Shown in pieces: positions 27,897 to 36,735 of a DNA stretch of 64,000 bases. Within the stretch, counting starts at the first letter, position 1. Each line of letters opens with the position of its first letter. A program made the position numbers and the translations under genes. This stretch comes from Vibrio sp. MedPE-SWchi (GTDB taxonomy: Bacteria > Pseudomonadota > Gammaproteobacteria > Enterobacterales > Vibrionaceae): the NCBI GenBank assembly GCA_001874155.1, contig MPDB01000002.1:225489-289488 (forward strand). Reading direction: 5' to 3'. A model generated the notes under the pieces. It worked only from the letters and a program-made list of their open reading frames with translations, was not told the origin of the DNA and ran no database searches.

Positions 27897-28712
27897 TTAC
27901 GAAACCAGTGAGGTTTTATGACAGAGCTGATATTGATGCTGCTCGATAGATTGCAATGTCAGATGCTGGCAGGGCGAACCTGGCACATAAGCCATTGACT
28001 GTTTTGTCGCAGAAACATGTAAGTAAGTCGTACTGACCGTTTGAGCATCTTCACGATGCATGCAGGTCGATAGATGCATTTGGTTTGGGTGGTGATGTGC
28101 ATGGAATGCCAGTAGAGATTGAATGTTTTTGCCACCTGACGTGAAATGTTGAAATTGCTTCAGTCGATAAGCTTTGACGGCATCAATATCAACGCTGGAT
28201 GAGAAGAGTGGGCACTCTGTGGGATACACCTCACTTGTAACGCCATCCCATTCAAAAGCCATCACATTAGGTTTAACCAATGACGTTGCTGGCGAAAAAA
28301 CCAATAAAGTAAATGGGGCAAATTGATTCAAATCGAGCGTATAAAACGCACGTTCAACCTGACTTACCGTCTTATAGCCCGACAACTGCTTAAGTAATAA
28401 GCCTCGGCTAATTAGCGTATGGCTTTCCAGTTTGTCTTCATCTTGAACGTTACGCTGATGCTCTTTCAAACACGCGCTGTTAATCGTTACCGGGGACTTC
28501 CCTTGGTAATTGTTCAACAAACACAATGACAAGCCGAATTCATTTAAGCTTATCCAACTGCCATTACCGACAGGGTCGATGGGCATCAATACTTCGATAC
28601 CATTCACCGTTAGCTGTTTAGGAGGCAATGCCAGTGCACGTGTTTTTTGCTCGTCACGATTAAAGAACACTTGATAGCCGGACTCATTAATGATCCAAGA
28701 CACAGAACACAT
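27897..28712 (-). CDS. NRDE (TANGO2-like) family protein
   Basis: A 271-residue cytoplasmic protein starting MCSVSW, with the signature FNRDEQKTR and later DPVGNGSWISLN and LLNNYQGKSP. The NRDE/TANGO2 family has an Ntn-hydrolase-like fold, and the invariant Cys2 would be the N-terminal nucleophile after Met removal. Its substrates are unknown. Its start lies 1-2 bp from the end of the DinB-like gene, so the two are almost certainly co-translated. Confidence 0.85.
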   Translation of the reverse strand: MCSVSWIINESGYQVFFNRDEQKTRALALPPKQLTVNGIEVLMPIDPVGNGSWISLNEFGLSLCLLNNYQGKSPVTINSACLKEHQRNVQDEDKLESHTLISRGLLLKQLSGYKTVSQVERAFYTLDLNQFAPFTLLVFSPATSLVKPNVMAFEWDGVTSEVYPTECPLFSSSVDIDAVKAYRLKQFQHFTSGGKNIQSLLAFHAHHHPNQMHLSTCMHREDAQTVSTTYLHVSATKQSMAYVPGSPCQHLTLQSIEQHQYQLCHKTSLVS

Positions 28713-28713
28713 A

Positions 28714-29319
28714 CTATTGGCCTCGAATATAAGTGGCAGTGGCGGGCGCTAAACCGAATTCATCACTGGTTTCCACGTCCAATAAACTCATCACCACCTT
28801 AGCCATGGCGTAGTGGTGGTTTGCATGCAACGCACTAAAGGTAATCTCTCGCCCTAACGTTGAGGGCAGAGCGCACACCTCACTGTGTTGCAGCGATACC
28901 TCTGTAAGAATCACCACGGATTCGTCCAGCGCCCCTTCACTAAGCAGAGACAGTCGCTCGATAAAGTAATTGATCTCTTTAATCGCCACCTGCTTCTTCT
29001 GTTCAACCTCGTGTCCTCGTCGACGTTGGTTATAGTCGATTTGATATTGAGCGACAGCCAATGAATTGGACTGTTCGGGCTGAAATAGGGCGTGAAAAAG
29101 ATCCAACCAATGACGAAAATGCTGCCCGATAGTGCTCGTAATATGAGGACTGGCATCGTGGCAATATTGTTCATCCGTTATCTCACTAAGGAAATGACGA
29201 CCTTGCTCAAGGGTTTCAATTGCACCAGAAACCAACGGGGAGGTTTGTCTATCTACCGCCCCAACCGGTGCTGTGGGTACATTGTCTTGAATCGTCTCTC
29301 GAATAGAATGTGCAAACAT
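28714..29319 (-). CDS. DinB-like metal-dependent protein
   Basis: A 201-residue helical protein with the DinB/YfiT pattern of spaced histidines: GQHFRHWLDLFH in helix 2 and ALHANHHYAMAKV near the C-terminus. These form a metal site in the superfamily, which includes thiol-dependent transferases and hydrolases. ATG at 29319 has AGGGA 6 nt upstream; a TTG 12 codons earlier is less likely. The specific activity is unknown. Third gene of the cluster, directly abutting the NRDE gene. Confidence 0.78.
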   Translation of the reverse strand: MFAHSIRETIQDNVPTAPVGAVDRQTSPLVSGAIETLEQGRHFLSEITDEQYCHDASPHITSTIGQHFRHWLDLFHALFQPEQSNSLAVAQYQIDYNQRRRGHEVEQKKQVAIKEINYFIERLSLLSEGALDESVVILTEVSLQHSEVCALPSTLGREITFSALHANHHYAMAKVVMSLLDVETSDEFGLAPATATYIRGQ

Positions 29320-29454
29320 AAATGTCCCTATAATTCCAATACTCACGCTAACCAATGCTTGTAAGCGCAGGCGTTAAACATGCACTCACTAATGAAATAA
29401 ATACCCGATACGTCTCCCAGTAGAACTCTGAAGCTGGCATTTGGTTGTGCTCGA

Positions 29455-30588
29455 TTAATCCGTCGCGGGGTACTGCTCTGTTAACAATTTCTCTTCACGC
29501 CAGGCATTAAGTAGTGAAGCGATGGATGGCGCTTGATGACCAAGCCTTTTCTGCTGTGCGCCAATGTCAAAAAGAATTCGGTACTGCTCTAATAACGTCG
29601 AAAAAATCTCTCTCAAAGGCGTATTGCGGTCCCAAATATGAGCCGCTTCGCTGCTCGCGCCATTAATCTCTAAGATGGTAAATTTCTCACCCGCCATGAA
29701 CTGCTCAATATCGTCAAATTTGATGTCTAACCGCCCGTAGTGAAAACCCTCTAAGTCATTGAAGATCTCATCGAGTTTCTCGGTTAACTTTTCACTGATG
29801 TATTGATTGCCATTTCTAAAGATCGAGCCTCGACTATGGCTTCCAGCAAAGGCGAGTTGAAACTCTTCACCAGGATTAGGAATCCAGTCCAACTTATCTT
29901 GATGTCTCGGTAGGTAAAGGTGGGAAAGCTGTCCAGCTCTTGGGCAACGCTCAATCAGTGACTGAAGCGTACTCGTGCCATCCCCGACAACAGACGCGGC
30001 ATATTTCAACGTGATGGAGATGATTTTCCCTTTTTCTTTACCTGGATATCGAACGTAGAACACACCCGCTTCCGCTTGGTATGGCGCTTTTTCTTGAAGA
30101 AGAAAACGGGCATTAACAGGGAATGAGTCTATGTATTGCTCTAACTGATCTTGGCAATGAAGAAGCTTAACGCCCGCACCACGGCAACCTAAATCTGGCT
30201 TCGCGACAATGGGAAACGATAAGTGGTGCAACTCCATTCCTCTCAGTGCTTTTTCCAGCAGAATTTGTGGTCGAGAATCGTCTTTGGTAAGGGTGATAAA
30301 GGGAGAGATCCACTGCGCAGCCTGATTACCCGCTAACGAAAGAATGTCGTGCTTTGACTCTCCGACCATGCCGCTAAGTTTAATGCTTGGGTTAGCGATC
30401 AATGGCAATCGGATATCCCTGTGCTTCATGCCAAGAAAGAGGCTTTGCAACATAACGGGCGTGTAAAATATCCAACTCGGTAGAAACTCATAAGGGGAGA
30501 CTGCTCGGTGCGTATCCTCCTCCAATAGAGGCATTCCTCCATTCACCCTATTTTTTTCGATGTACGGGACGCCTAACGTCGACTTCAT
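29455..30588 (-). CDS. ATP-grasp domain protein
   Basis: A 377-residue protein with an ATP-grasp fold. The nucleotide-binding strand FPIVAKPDLGCRGAG, a later acidic-ligand strand YGRLDIKFDD, and LEINGASSEA with the Glu-x-Asn metal ligands are visible. ATP-grasp enzymes join a carboxylate to an amine or thiol via an acyl-phosphate; the partners here are unknown. It overlaps the upstream DedA gene by 4 nt (ATGA), so the two are tightly coupled, and it heads a cluster ending in an aminolipid-type acyltransferase. Confidence 0.82.
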   Translation of the reverse strand: MKSTLGVPYIEKNRVNGGMPLLEEDTHRAVSPYEFLPSWIFYTPVMLQSLFLGMKHRDIRLPLIANPSIKLSGMVGESKHDILSLAGNQAAQWISPFITLTKDDSRPQILLEKALRGMELHHLSFPIVAKPDLGCRGAGVKLLHCQDQLEQYIDSFPVNARFLLQEKAPYQAEAGVFYVRYPGKEKGKIISITLKYAASVVGDGTSTLQSLIERCPRAGQLSHLYLPRHQDKLDWIPNPGEEFQLAFAGSHSRGSIFRNGNQYISEKLTEKLDEIFNDLEGFHYGRLDIKFDDIEQFMAGEKFTILEINGASSEAAHIWDRNTPLREIFSTLLEQYRILFDIGAQQKRLGHQAPSIASLLNAWREEKLLTEQYPATD

Positions 30589-31172
30589 GAGAAACCTCTA
30601 GAGAATGATTTGTTGAGTAAACGATTGGCTACCACAAGTATCAAAAGTGCCACTGGAATCGTCAGCCATTGATAGCGACTTTGCTGCATCCAATCTGTAC
30701 TTCCAAACGCATAAATGGCACCAAAAATCAGCGCCGTCCAAAGCGACGTTGCAATCAGTACGGCAAAGAGAAAACGAGGTAAAGGAACAGAAAAATAACC
30801 ACTTAGGGTAAAGCCTATGGTTCTCATGCCCGGAATGAATCGGATAACGAATAAATTGAGAAACGTTCGTTGGTGCAGCTTTCTTCTCAGCACTCTGAAA
30901 TGACGATTGGTGAGCGCGCGGTACCGTAACCCTCGAAAATAACGGCTGCCTTTACCTAGGTAATACAACCCAACATCCCCAGAGGCTATTCCAATGAAGA
31001 TGGCAAGTAACGCCAATGAAGGTGAGAGTAATTGCTGCATCGCAAGGCTCGCGGCTGCAATAATGGCAAGGTCTTCAAGAAGATAAGAGAGTAAGATAAT
31101 GCAAACAAACAGCCACAAGGTAGAGTTCGCTCCGCTAATCAATTCTGTTTGCAGTTCCGTCATCAGTGGCAC
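30585..31172 (-). CDS. DedA/SNARE-associated (VTT) membrane protein
   Basis: A 195-residue inner-membrane protein of the DedA family. The GDVGLYYLGKGSRYF motif, the charged loop with RxFIPG (VIRFIPGMRTIGFTLSG) and three to four further hydrophobic helices are diagnostic. DedA proteins act in lipid-carrier or phospholipid translocation and envelope homeostasis. I keep the GTG at 31172 because GGAG lies 6 nt upstream; ATG at 31163 is too far from it. First gene of the cluster. Confidence 0.88.
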   Translation of the reverse strand: MPLMTELQTELISGANSTLWLFVCIILLSYLLEDLAIIAAASLAMQQLLSPSLALLAIFIGIASGDVGLYYLGKGSRYFRGLRYRALTNRHFRVLRRKLHQRTFLNLFVIRFIPGMRTIGFTLSGYFSVPLPRFLFAVLIATSLWTALIFGAIYAFGSTDWMQQSRYQWLTIPVALLILVVANRLLNKSFSRGFS

Positions 31173-31203
31173 TTATTTCTCCATTTCCGCCTTAGTCATA
31201 GTG

Positions 31204-31242
31204 AACAACAAAAGAGCAGCCGTTACTCGCCCTTTTGTTGCT
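31204..31242 (-). promoter_or_regulatory. Stem-loop in the 5' leader of the DedA cluster
   Basis: On the minus strand AGCAACAAAAGGGC pairs with GCTCTTTTGTTGTT (12 Watson-Crick and 2 G-U pairs) around an 11-nt loop. A shifted pairing, GAGGGCAGC with GCTGCTCTT, uses part of the same 3' strand. The two folds are mutually exclusive, so this could be an attenuator. It ends about 30 nt before the start codon. Confidence 0.45.
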
Positions 31243-31414
31243 GCCCTCTATCAGACCGAGTGACAAATAAAAAAATTACATAGAATCAAATAAATCATCC
31301 ATCTTGATAATAAATCTAGTCACATATAGTGAAAGGGGCTAGTTAATGGCGTCGAAACAATGCACTTAATATCATAGAGGGGAAATATTGAATAAAAGCG
31401 GGCTGTAGCTAAAG

Positions 31415-31455
31415 AGAAAAGAGACTGAAAGCAGACACTGCTCATGCCTGCTTTC
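31415..31455 (-). terminator. Probable terminator of the channel gene
   Basis: Eight-bp stem GAAAGCAG / CTGCTTTC with a 13-nt loop, followed on the minus strand by a U-rich stretch. About 75 bp beyond the stop. Confidence 0.55.
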
Positions 31456-31531
31456 TTATGACTCATTATTATGATATTTCAGTGACACCGTTCATCTTAG
31501 GGAAACGTTTTACAAGGCTCGATTTTACCCA

Positions 31532-32509
31532 TTAGCGAGTCATCTTCTTCACGAAAACAACCACAAACAACGCCATCGTAAAGCTTCCCAGAAAGGCCTC
31601 GAAAGCGGCGATAAACCTCGCTACGCCTACGGGGGATATATCGCCATACCCCAGAGTCGTGAAGGTAACCACACTAAAATACAGAGCATTGAAAAACTCA
31701 AAAACGTAGAACCGCCAGCCTTCTACATCGGCATAGATAGGGTTCGCCGCCGTCGTATCCAACAAGAAATAGGCCATGGCACAGGTAAATATTAACGCTA
31801 AAGAAAATGCGACGACCCGTATGGGCGATTCTCCATAACCACAAAACACGTCAACAGTTTTTGAAATGAAACGATTGAAGCTCAATAAGGGCATCTGATA
31901 ACGTCGATACTGCATCTCTTTTTTAAAAAAAGTACCCGCGGTTTCAAACAAGCCTTGTTTTTCGCATTGCTTACGAATGTTTCGGCATACCTCTTCAGCT
32001 TCTTGGCAGAGGGAAATAACCTGCCGTCGATCGCCTTTCTTCATCGCTGACCGTGTGGCGATCTCTTGCTTTAAAGATTCGCCCCATTCGATGTTTTCCA
32101 AACGAGCACGACTTAGGTCTGCCCCTAACAAGTTACAGTCACTGAGCTGTGCGCAGTGTAAGTTTGCGCAATTAAGCTTGGCTTTCATCAAAGATGAGCC
32201 ACGTAAATCTAAGCCAAAAAAGTGGGCATCGGAAAGATCAGCACGATAGAAATCGGCATCTCGGCATTTGTAGCCTTCTTTGCTTCCACGGTTTACAAGG
32301 TTTATGTCAATCAAATTCGTTTTAGCCAACTGAAATCCATCTAAAGGTTTCCCTTCAGCGGCCCAGTTTTCAACCTTTTCACGTACGTTATCTTTGCTTT
32401 TATCGACGCTGGGATCGTGCCAGTAGCATAACCCTGACTCTCCACAAGGTTGGTCGCAATGCCAGTTATCGGGGCTTTGATAACTACATTGGCTGTGTTC
32501 AGAATTCAT
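31532..32509 (-). CDS. Pentapeptide-repeat potassium channel with Cys-rich N-terminus
   Basis: A 325-residue protein. The start holds four Cys and one His (C8, C18, C22, C28, H31), a likely zinc site. Then a block of A(D/N)LxX pentapeptide repeats (about 80-140; for example CANLHCAQLSDCNLLGADLS) forms a right-handed quadrilateral helix. Two transmembrane helices flank a pore loop with the K+ filter TTLGYGD (284-290). ATG at 32509 has AGGGG 8 nt upstream; the frame extends 23 codons further without support. It should sit in the inner membrane as a tetramer. Gating ligand unknown. Confidence 0.88.
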   Translation of the reverse strand: MNSEHSQCSYQSPDNWHCDQPCGESGLCYWHDPSVDKSKDNVREKVENWAAEGKPLDGFQLAKTNLIDINLVNRGSKEGYKCRDADFYRADLSDAHFFGLDLRGSSLMKAKLNCANLHCAQLSDCNLLGADLSRARLENIEWGESLKQEIATRSAMKKGDRRQVISLCQEAEEVCRNIRKQCEKQGLFETAGTFFKKEMQYRRYQMPLLSFNRFISKTVDVFCGYGESPIRVVAFSLALIFTCAMAYFLLDTTAANPIYADVEGWRFYVFEFFNALYFSVVTFTTLGYGDISPVGVARFIAAFEAFLGSFTMALFVVVFVKKMTR

Positions 32510-32904
32510 ATGAGTACCCCTCAGACTTAATTGTAGGAGGTCAACATTAAGTTGCCACGCAATTTTAAGATCGCCCACTATTTCTCTGCTATTCCTTCCT
32601 CAGAAAAGCAGATAAAGCAAAATTAGGACTCACTAAGCAACATCCAATTCACAGAACTTATTACCAAACACTAACCCAATCACACCCACTATTAAAAACC
32701 CAAACACCCTAACCTATACAAATAATTAACAATATTTTCACACCAAAAATAAACGTTTCATCCAAAAATCACAGAGATAATAGTTTTGTGTACCAAGTCA
32801 CACCCAGAAACCAAAACAGATAAAAGCATTAACAATTACGCTACAAAAGCGTTAATGTATCGGCTGAAAAAATAGTCACCACTACATAAACAGGGAATAT
32901 ACTC
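32510..32904. other. Long leader/promoter region before the alanine symporter
   Basis: 395 bp. The stretch 32640-32775 is almost free of G on the plus strand. A small hairpin with ACGCT/AGCGT lies near 32840. I looked for a glycine riboswitch, common before such symporters, and did not find its conserved core. Confidence 0.5.
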
Positions 32905-34449
32905 ATGCAGTCGTTTGTTGATTTTTTAAATGGAATTATCTGGAGTCCGGTACTGATTTACTTGTGCCTAGGCGCTGGATTGTTTTATTCCGTCCTAACT
33001 AGATTTGTACAGATTCGTCACTTCTTTGAAATGTGGCGTCTGCTTCTATCAGGGAAAAGCTCTAAGAAAGGTATCTCATCGTTCCAAGCTCTTGCTGTTT
33101 CGTTATCAGGCCGTGTCGGTACAGGTAACATTGCAGGTGTTGCTGCCGCGATCGGTTTTGGTGGCCCTGGTGCTGTATTCTGGATGTGGGTTGTTGCCTT
33201 TTTTGGTGCTGCGACTGCCTACACAGAATCAACCTTAGCTCAGATCTATAAAGAAGAAGATGACGGCCAGTTCCGTGGCGGACCTGCTTACTACATCGAA
33301 AAAGCGATGGGGCAAAAGTGGTACGCATGGATCTTTGCGATCATGACTATCTTTGCTTGTGGTGTTCTTCTACCAGGCGTTCAATCCAATAGTATTGGTA
33401 ATGCTGTCGAGGCCGCATTTGGTTCTGGCGACATGATTGAAACGGCAATTGGCACGTTCAGCTTCGCGAAAATCTTTACCGGCACAGTGGTTTGTATCAT
33501 TCTTGCGTTCATCATCTTTGGTGGCGTTAAGCGTATTGCTAACTTTACCCAAATCGTTGTTCCTTTCATGGCACTGGCGTACATCATCACTGCGTTCGTT
33601 ATTATCCTACTGAACATCGGTGAAGTTCCGCGTATTTTCGCGATGATCATCGGTGATGCATTCACACCAATGGCGGGCTTCGGTGCTGCTATCGGTTGGG
33701 GTGTTAAACGTGGCGTATACTCAAACGAAGCTGGACAAGGTACAGGTCCTCACGCTGCCGCTGCTGCAAGCGTTGATCACCCAGCACAGCAAGGTCTGGT
33801 TCAATCGTTCTCCATCTACATTGATACGCTGCTTGTTTGTTCTGCAACTGCGTTTATGATTCTTATTACCGGTGCATACAATGTTCACGGCGGTCCTGAC
33901 GCATTCATCGTTCAAAATCTTGCTGAAAACATCAGTGCTAACGGCCCTGTATTCACGCAAATGGCGATTGAAAGTGCCCTACCAGGCGTTGGTAAACCGT
34001 TTATTGCAATTGCGCTGTTCTTCTTCGCATTTACAACCATTCTGGCTTACTACTACATTGCAGAAACGAACATTGCTTACATTCGCAGAACTTTCAAAGT
34101 GAAAGGCCTAATGTTTGTTCTTAAACTAGTGATCATTGCAGCTGTATTCTACGGTACCGTTAAAACAGCAAACCTTGCTTGGGCAATGGGTGATGTGGGT
34201 GTAGGTATGATGGCATGGCTAAACATTGTCGGCATCATCATCATCTTCTTCATGTCGAAACCAGCTCTGAAAGCATTGGCTGATTACGAAGAGCAACAGA
34301 AGCGTGGTGTCACTGAATATACGTTTAACCCAGTAAAACTTGGCATCAAAGGTGCTGACTACTGGGAAGAGAAATACAAGCGTAAAACAGGGAAGTCTGC
34401 TCATGAAACAGTGGAAGAGACGAAACCTGTAGAGCAACCTTCTACCTAG
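32905..34449 (+). CDS. Alanine/glycine:cation symporter (AGCS family)
   Basis: A 514-residue inner-membrane Na+/amino-acid symporter. Typical AGCS motifs are SLSGRVGTGNIAGVA near residue 70, FRGGPAYYIEKA, the GWGVKRGVYSNEAGQGTGPHAAAAA block, and multiple hydrophobic helices. Imports alanine or glycine with Na+ (substrate inferred from family). Monocistronic with a strong terminator. Confidence 0.93.
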   Translation: MQSFVDFLNGIIWSPVLIYLCLGAGLFYSVLTRFVQIRHFFEMWRLLLSGKSSKKGISSFQALAVSLSGRVGTGNIAGVAAAIGFGGPGAVFWMWVVAFFGAATAYTESTLAQIYKEEDDGQFRGGPAYYIEKAMGQKWYAWIFAIMTIFACGVLLPGVQSNSIGNAVEAAFGSGDMIETAIGTFSFAKIFTGTVVCIILAFIIFGGVKRIANFTQIVVPFMALAYIITAFVIILLNIGEVPRIFAMIIGDAFTPMAGFGAAIGWGVKRGVYSNEAGQGTGPHAAAAASVDHPAQQGLVQSFSIYIDTLLVCSATAFMILITGAYNVHGGPDAFIVQNLAENISANGPVFTQMAIESALPGVGKPFIAIALFFFAFTTILAYYYIAETNIAYIRRTFKVKGLMFVLKLVIIAAVFYGTVKTANLAWAMGDVGVGMMAWLNIVGIIIIFFMSKPALKALADYEEQQKRGVTEYTFNPVKLGIKGADYWEEKYKRKTGKSAHETVEETKPVEQPST

Positions 34450-34472
34450 ATCTTTAAATCAAAATAGACATT

Positions 34473-34514
34473 AAAAAGGGTTAGCTATTAAGTAGCTAAC
34501 CCTTTTCTTTTATT
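34473..34514 (+). terminator. Terminator of the alanine symporter gene
   Basis: Stem AAAAGGGTTAGCTA / TAGCTAACCCTTTT followed by a U-rich tract, 24 bp after the stop. Confidence 0.93.
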
Positions 34515-34660
34515 TGTTGGTTTATACCGCCATTTCTTGTGTTGACCGAATGACTTCAGGTAAAGGTAATCCACCTAAGACAGCACGATAAGACTAAATA
34601 GGCTTAACTCATTTGGCTGTAAGAAGCATACGCTGCCGTAATATTGAGTATCCCTTTGAT

Positions 34661-34691
34661 AAAAAAAGAGCCCAACAATCAGAAAGGCTCT
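34661..34691 (-). terminator. Terminator of the chitinase gene
   Basis: Six-bp stem AGAGCC / GGCTCT with a 13-nt loop and a long U-run on the minus strand. Confidence 0.8.
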
Positions 34692-34726
34692 ATTTATTCG
34701 TCGTTTTCGTGTTTAATTTTTAAGGT

Positions 34727-36430
34727 TTACTGGCAAGATATTTCATCCCAGAACCAGTTGCTTTGTGTCGGACTTTCCCAAACACCAGGGCCATTTTTAG
34801 CGATAAAACACTTCCCTAAATGGCTCACCTTTTCGCCACCACTCACTTGAGATACACCAGGTTGCCAAGGTGTAAATACCGTCGTATCTGGTTCTGTCGC
34901 TGGCGGCTCTGTGACAGGTGGTTCAGTAACGGGAGGTTCTGTTACCGGTGGCTCAGTGACTGGAGGCTGGGCTGGGGGCGTTGTCGGCTCTCCTGCAACC
35001 ACTTCCCATGGACCACCCGCAGTAGGATCATCTCCTTGAGTCCACCATTTGGCTTGATAGGTCACCCCGCTTAGCGTGGCTTTATCTCCAGCTAAGTACA
35101 CTTTATTCGCATTCCACGCCGCTACCCCACCAACAGGAGGGTCTGTTGGATCAACCGGATCCAACTTATCGACTACCCTAACCTCTGGCCAACTTGCGTG
35201 CGAGCCGTAAAAGTTAGTGACACATTTTTCGTAGTCCCCAGGGACTAAAGCAGAATACGCCGTTTGAAAACCAACAAGCTCACATTCAAAAGAGTATCCT
35301 TCTGGGCGATCGGCGTAGTATTTCCAGTTTCCATCCCAATTGGTGTACAGAACGTCAGTCGCACCATTTAAATTCAAACTACCATAAGGTGTTTGCTGCC
35401 AGCAGGTATTCGCTTCATCGGCTTCAATAGGTATTTGATAGTGTGCGGATAACCCTTCCCAGTATCGAATTCGATTAACGGGCTGCCCTTTGTCTTTATT
35501 CTGCTCACCACATTCAATGCCACCGTTGATGACGTTAATAGTGGTGCCAAATCCATAGCCAATTCCCGCGTCACTCTCTCGTACTGAAGGCGACCACGTG
35601 CGGTCAATAACATGCAACATGGCTGGTTTAGGTGCTTGAGGTGTTAAGAAAAACCAAATAGCCGATGCTAGGTTTAACCAAGAATCAGCAACAAGACCTG
35701 GGTTACTGAGCAATACTGTCGCATCACCATCAAACATAACCTCAGAAAACGCACCGTAATTGAAGTGGTAAGATAACTGTTTCGCACCGCGGCCAAAATA
35801 CCCCTGTCCTGCGGCACAAGGCCAACGAGCGTTTTGCCAATCATTGCCTCCACATCCCGTTGTGTAGCCTTCTTGTCCTTCAGACCATCCCATTTCACGA
35901 ACGTGAACTAAGGCTTGTTGCCACTCCTCAAGAGCAAGCGGGTTATCTGAAATATTATCCTTTGCAATGTGCCCACCCGTCTCCTGAGCAAAATGAGCAA
36001 ACGCAGTTACTACAGACTTCTTACAGATAGCATCGGCATCTCGCCCGTCAGTGTAATCTCCACAGAACGCAGGGAATTTACCTACCGCTCTAAGAAATCG
36101 GGTGTAAGTGTATTCAGGCGCCGCCATATGAGTTAAGAAATCCCACTCTCCCTGCGGAAAGACTCGCTCAACGCGCTTTACGTTCGCAGGGTTTGCCGCA
36201 AGATTAGGTTCGATAGACTCAACAATGGCGTTATCTATTGTTTGCAAAGCTTGAGACCAAATAGCGTACATAGGGTCACTAGCCTTCTCTGCGGCATTGG
36301 CTTCAAGATCAGCGCGAGAAACCACATAACCCGTCGGATTTTGAGGATCAGGCTGGATGGTTAATGCGGCCATGCTGTTTGCTGCAAGTGTACAGCCAAC
36401 AAGCAAAGCAAGTTGGTTCCGTTTCTTCAT
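34727..36430 (-). CDS. Secreted GH19 chitinase with carbohydrate-binding modules
   Basis: A 567-residue exported endochitinase. Signal peptide ending NSMA; GH19 catalytic domain with the acid-Glu motif [12 protein letters not shown] and the [18 protein letters not shown] segment. A CBM5/12 module follows ([18 protein letters not shown]...[12 protein letters not shown]). Then comes a linker of five PPxTE repeats, and a C-terminal aromatic-rich module (WQPGVSQ...WFWDEISC) that may be a second binding domain. ATG at 36430 starts the signal peptide and has AAGGA upstream. Chitin use also induces the competence pilus in vibrios. Confidence 0.92.
   Translation of the reverse strand: MKKRNQLALLVGCTLAANSMAALTIQPDPQNPTGYVVSRADLEANAAEKASDPMYAIWSQALQTIDNAIVESIEPNLAANPANVKRVERVFPQGEWDFLTHMAAPEYTYTRFLRAVGKFPAFCGDYTDGRDADAICKKSVVTAFAHFAQETGGHIAKDNISDNPLALEEWQQALVHVREMGWSEGQEGYTTGCGGNDWQNARWPCAAGQGYFGRGAKQLSYHFNYGAFSEVMFDGDATVLLSNPGLVADSWLNLASAIWFFLTPQAPKPAMLHVIDRTWSPSVRESDAGIGYGFGTTINVINGGIECGEQNKDKGQPVNRIRYWEGLSAHYQIPIEADEANTCWQQTPYGSLNLNGATDVLYTNWDGNWKYYADRPEGYSFECELVGFQTAYSALVPGDYEKCVTNFYGSHASWPEVRVVDKLDPVDPTDPPVGGVAAWNANKVYLAGDKATLSGVTYQAKWWTQGDDPTAGGPWEVVAGEPTTPPAQPPVTEPPVTEPPVTEPPVTEPPATEPDTTVFTPWQPGVSQVSGGEKVSHLGKCFIAKNGPGVWESPTQSNWFWDEISCQ
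34891..34965. repeat. Five 15-bp tandem repeats in the chitinase linker
   Basis: Five consecutive 15-bp units encode Pro-Pro-(Val/Ala)-Thr-Glu. Third-position differences show they are not fresh identical copies. Repeat number could vary between strains. Confidence 0.85.
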
Positions 36431-36735
36431 AAGAGATGTCCTTATTTCATGAAATTTAACCAAGGGTAGAGTCATCCCTATATTAGGATTAGATAATTTT
36501 TGTCAGATAACAGAGACTTGCGAGTGACTTAAAGGCAATGTAAACAATATAACGTTCGGCAGACAACAAGACTAAACTCTGTGCTACAAAAAACACGCAG
36601 TCAGTTAACAAGGGGCGTCAGCATGGTGATTAGAAGCCAGATTCAAGAAGCCTAATTTAAGAAACTTTGGGCATTAAAAAAGCCCCGTAACTAAGTCACG
36701 AGGCTTTTAAATATCTAAGTTAATCTAATGAAAGA
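36431..36735. other. Intergenic region chitinase/guaA
   Basis: 305 bp with the guaA terminator at its right end and presumably the chitinase promoter at the left. No gene or operator recognised. Confidence 0.5.
36676..36708 (-). terminator. Terminator of guaBA
   Basis: Stem AAAAGCC / GGCTTTT extended inward by CGTGAC/GTTACG-type pairing, with a U-run on the minus strand, 28 bp after guaA. Confidence 0.85.

Larger units (their letters stand above)
31173..31531. other. Leader and promoter region upstream of the DedA gene
   Basis: About 360 bp. Near the DedA start is a long imperfect hairpin (31204-31242); at 31427-31455 is the terminator-like stem of the upstream channel gene. No ORF recognised. 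Confidence 0.55.

Noticed and set aside
32510..32904. Possible glycine riboswitch upstream of the alanine symporter
   Set aside because: The conserved glycine-aptamer core and tandem layout are not present; the leader is G-poor and unstructured.
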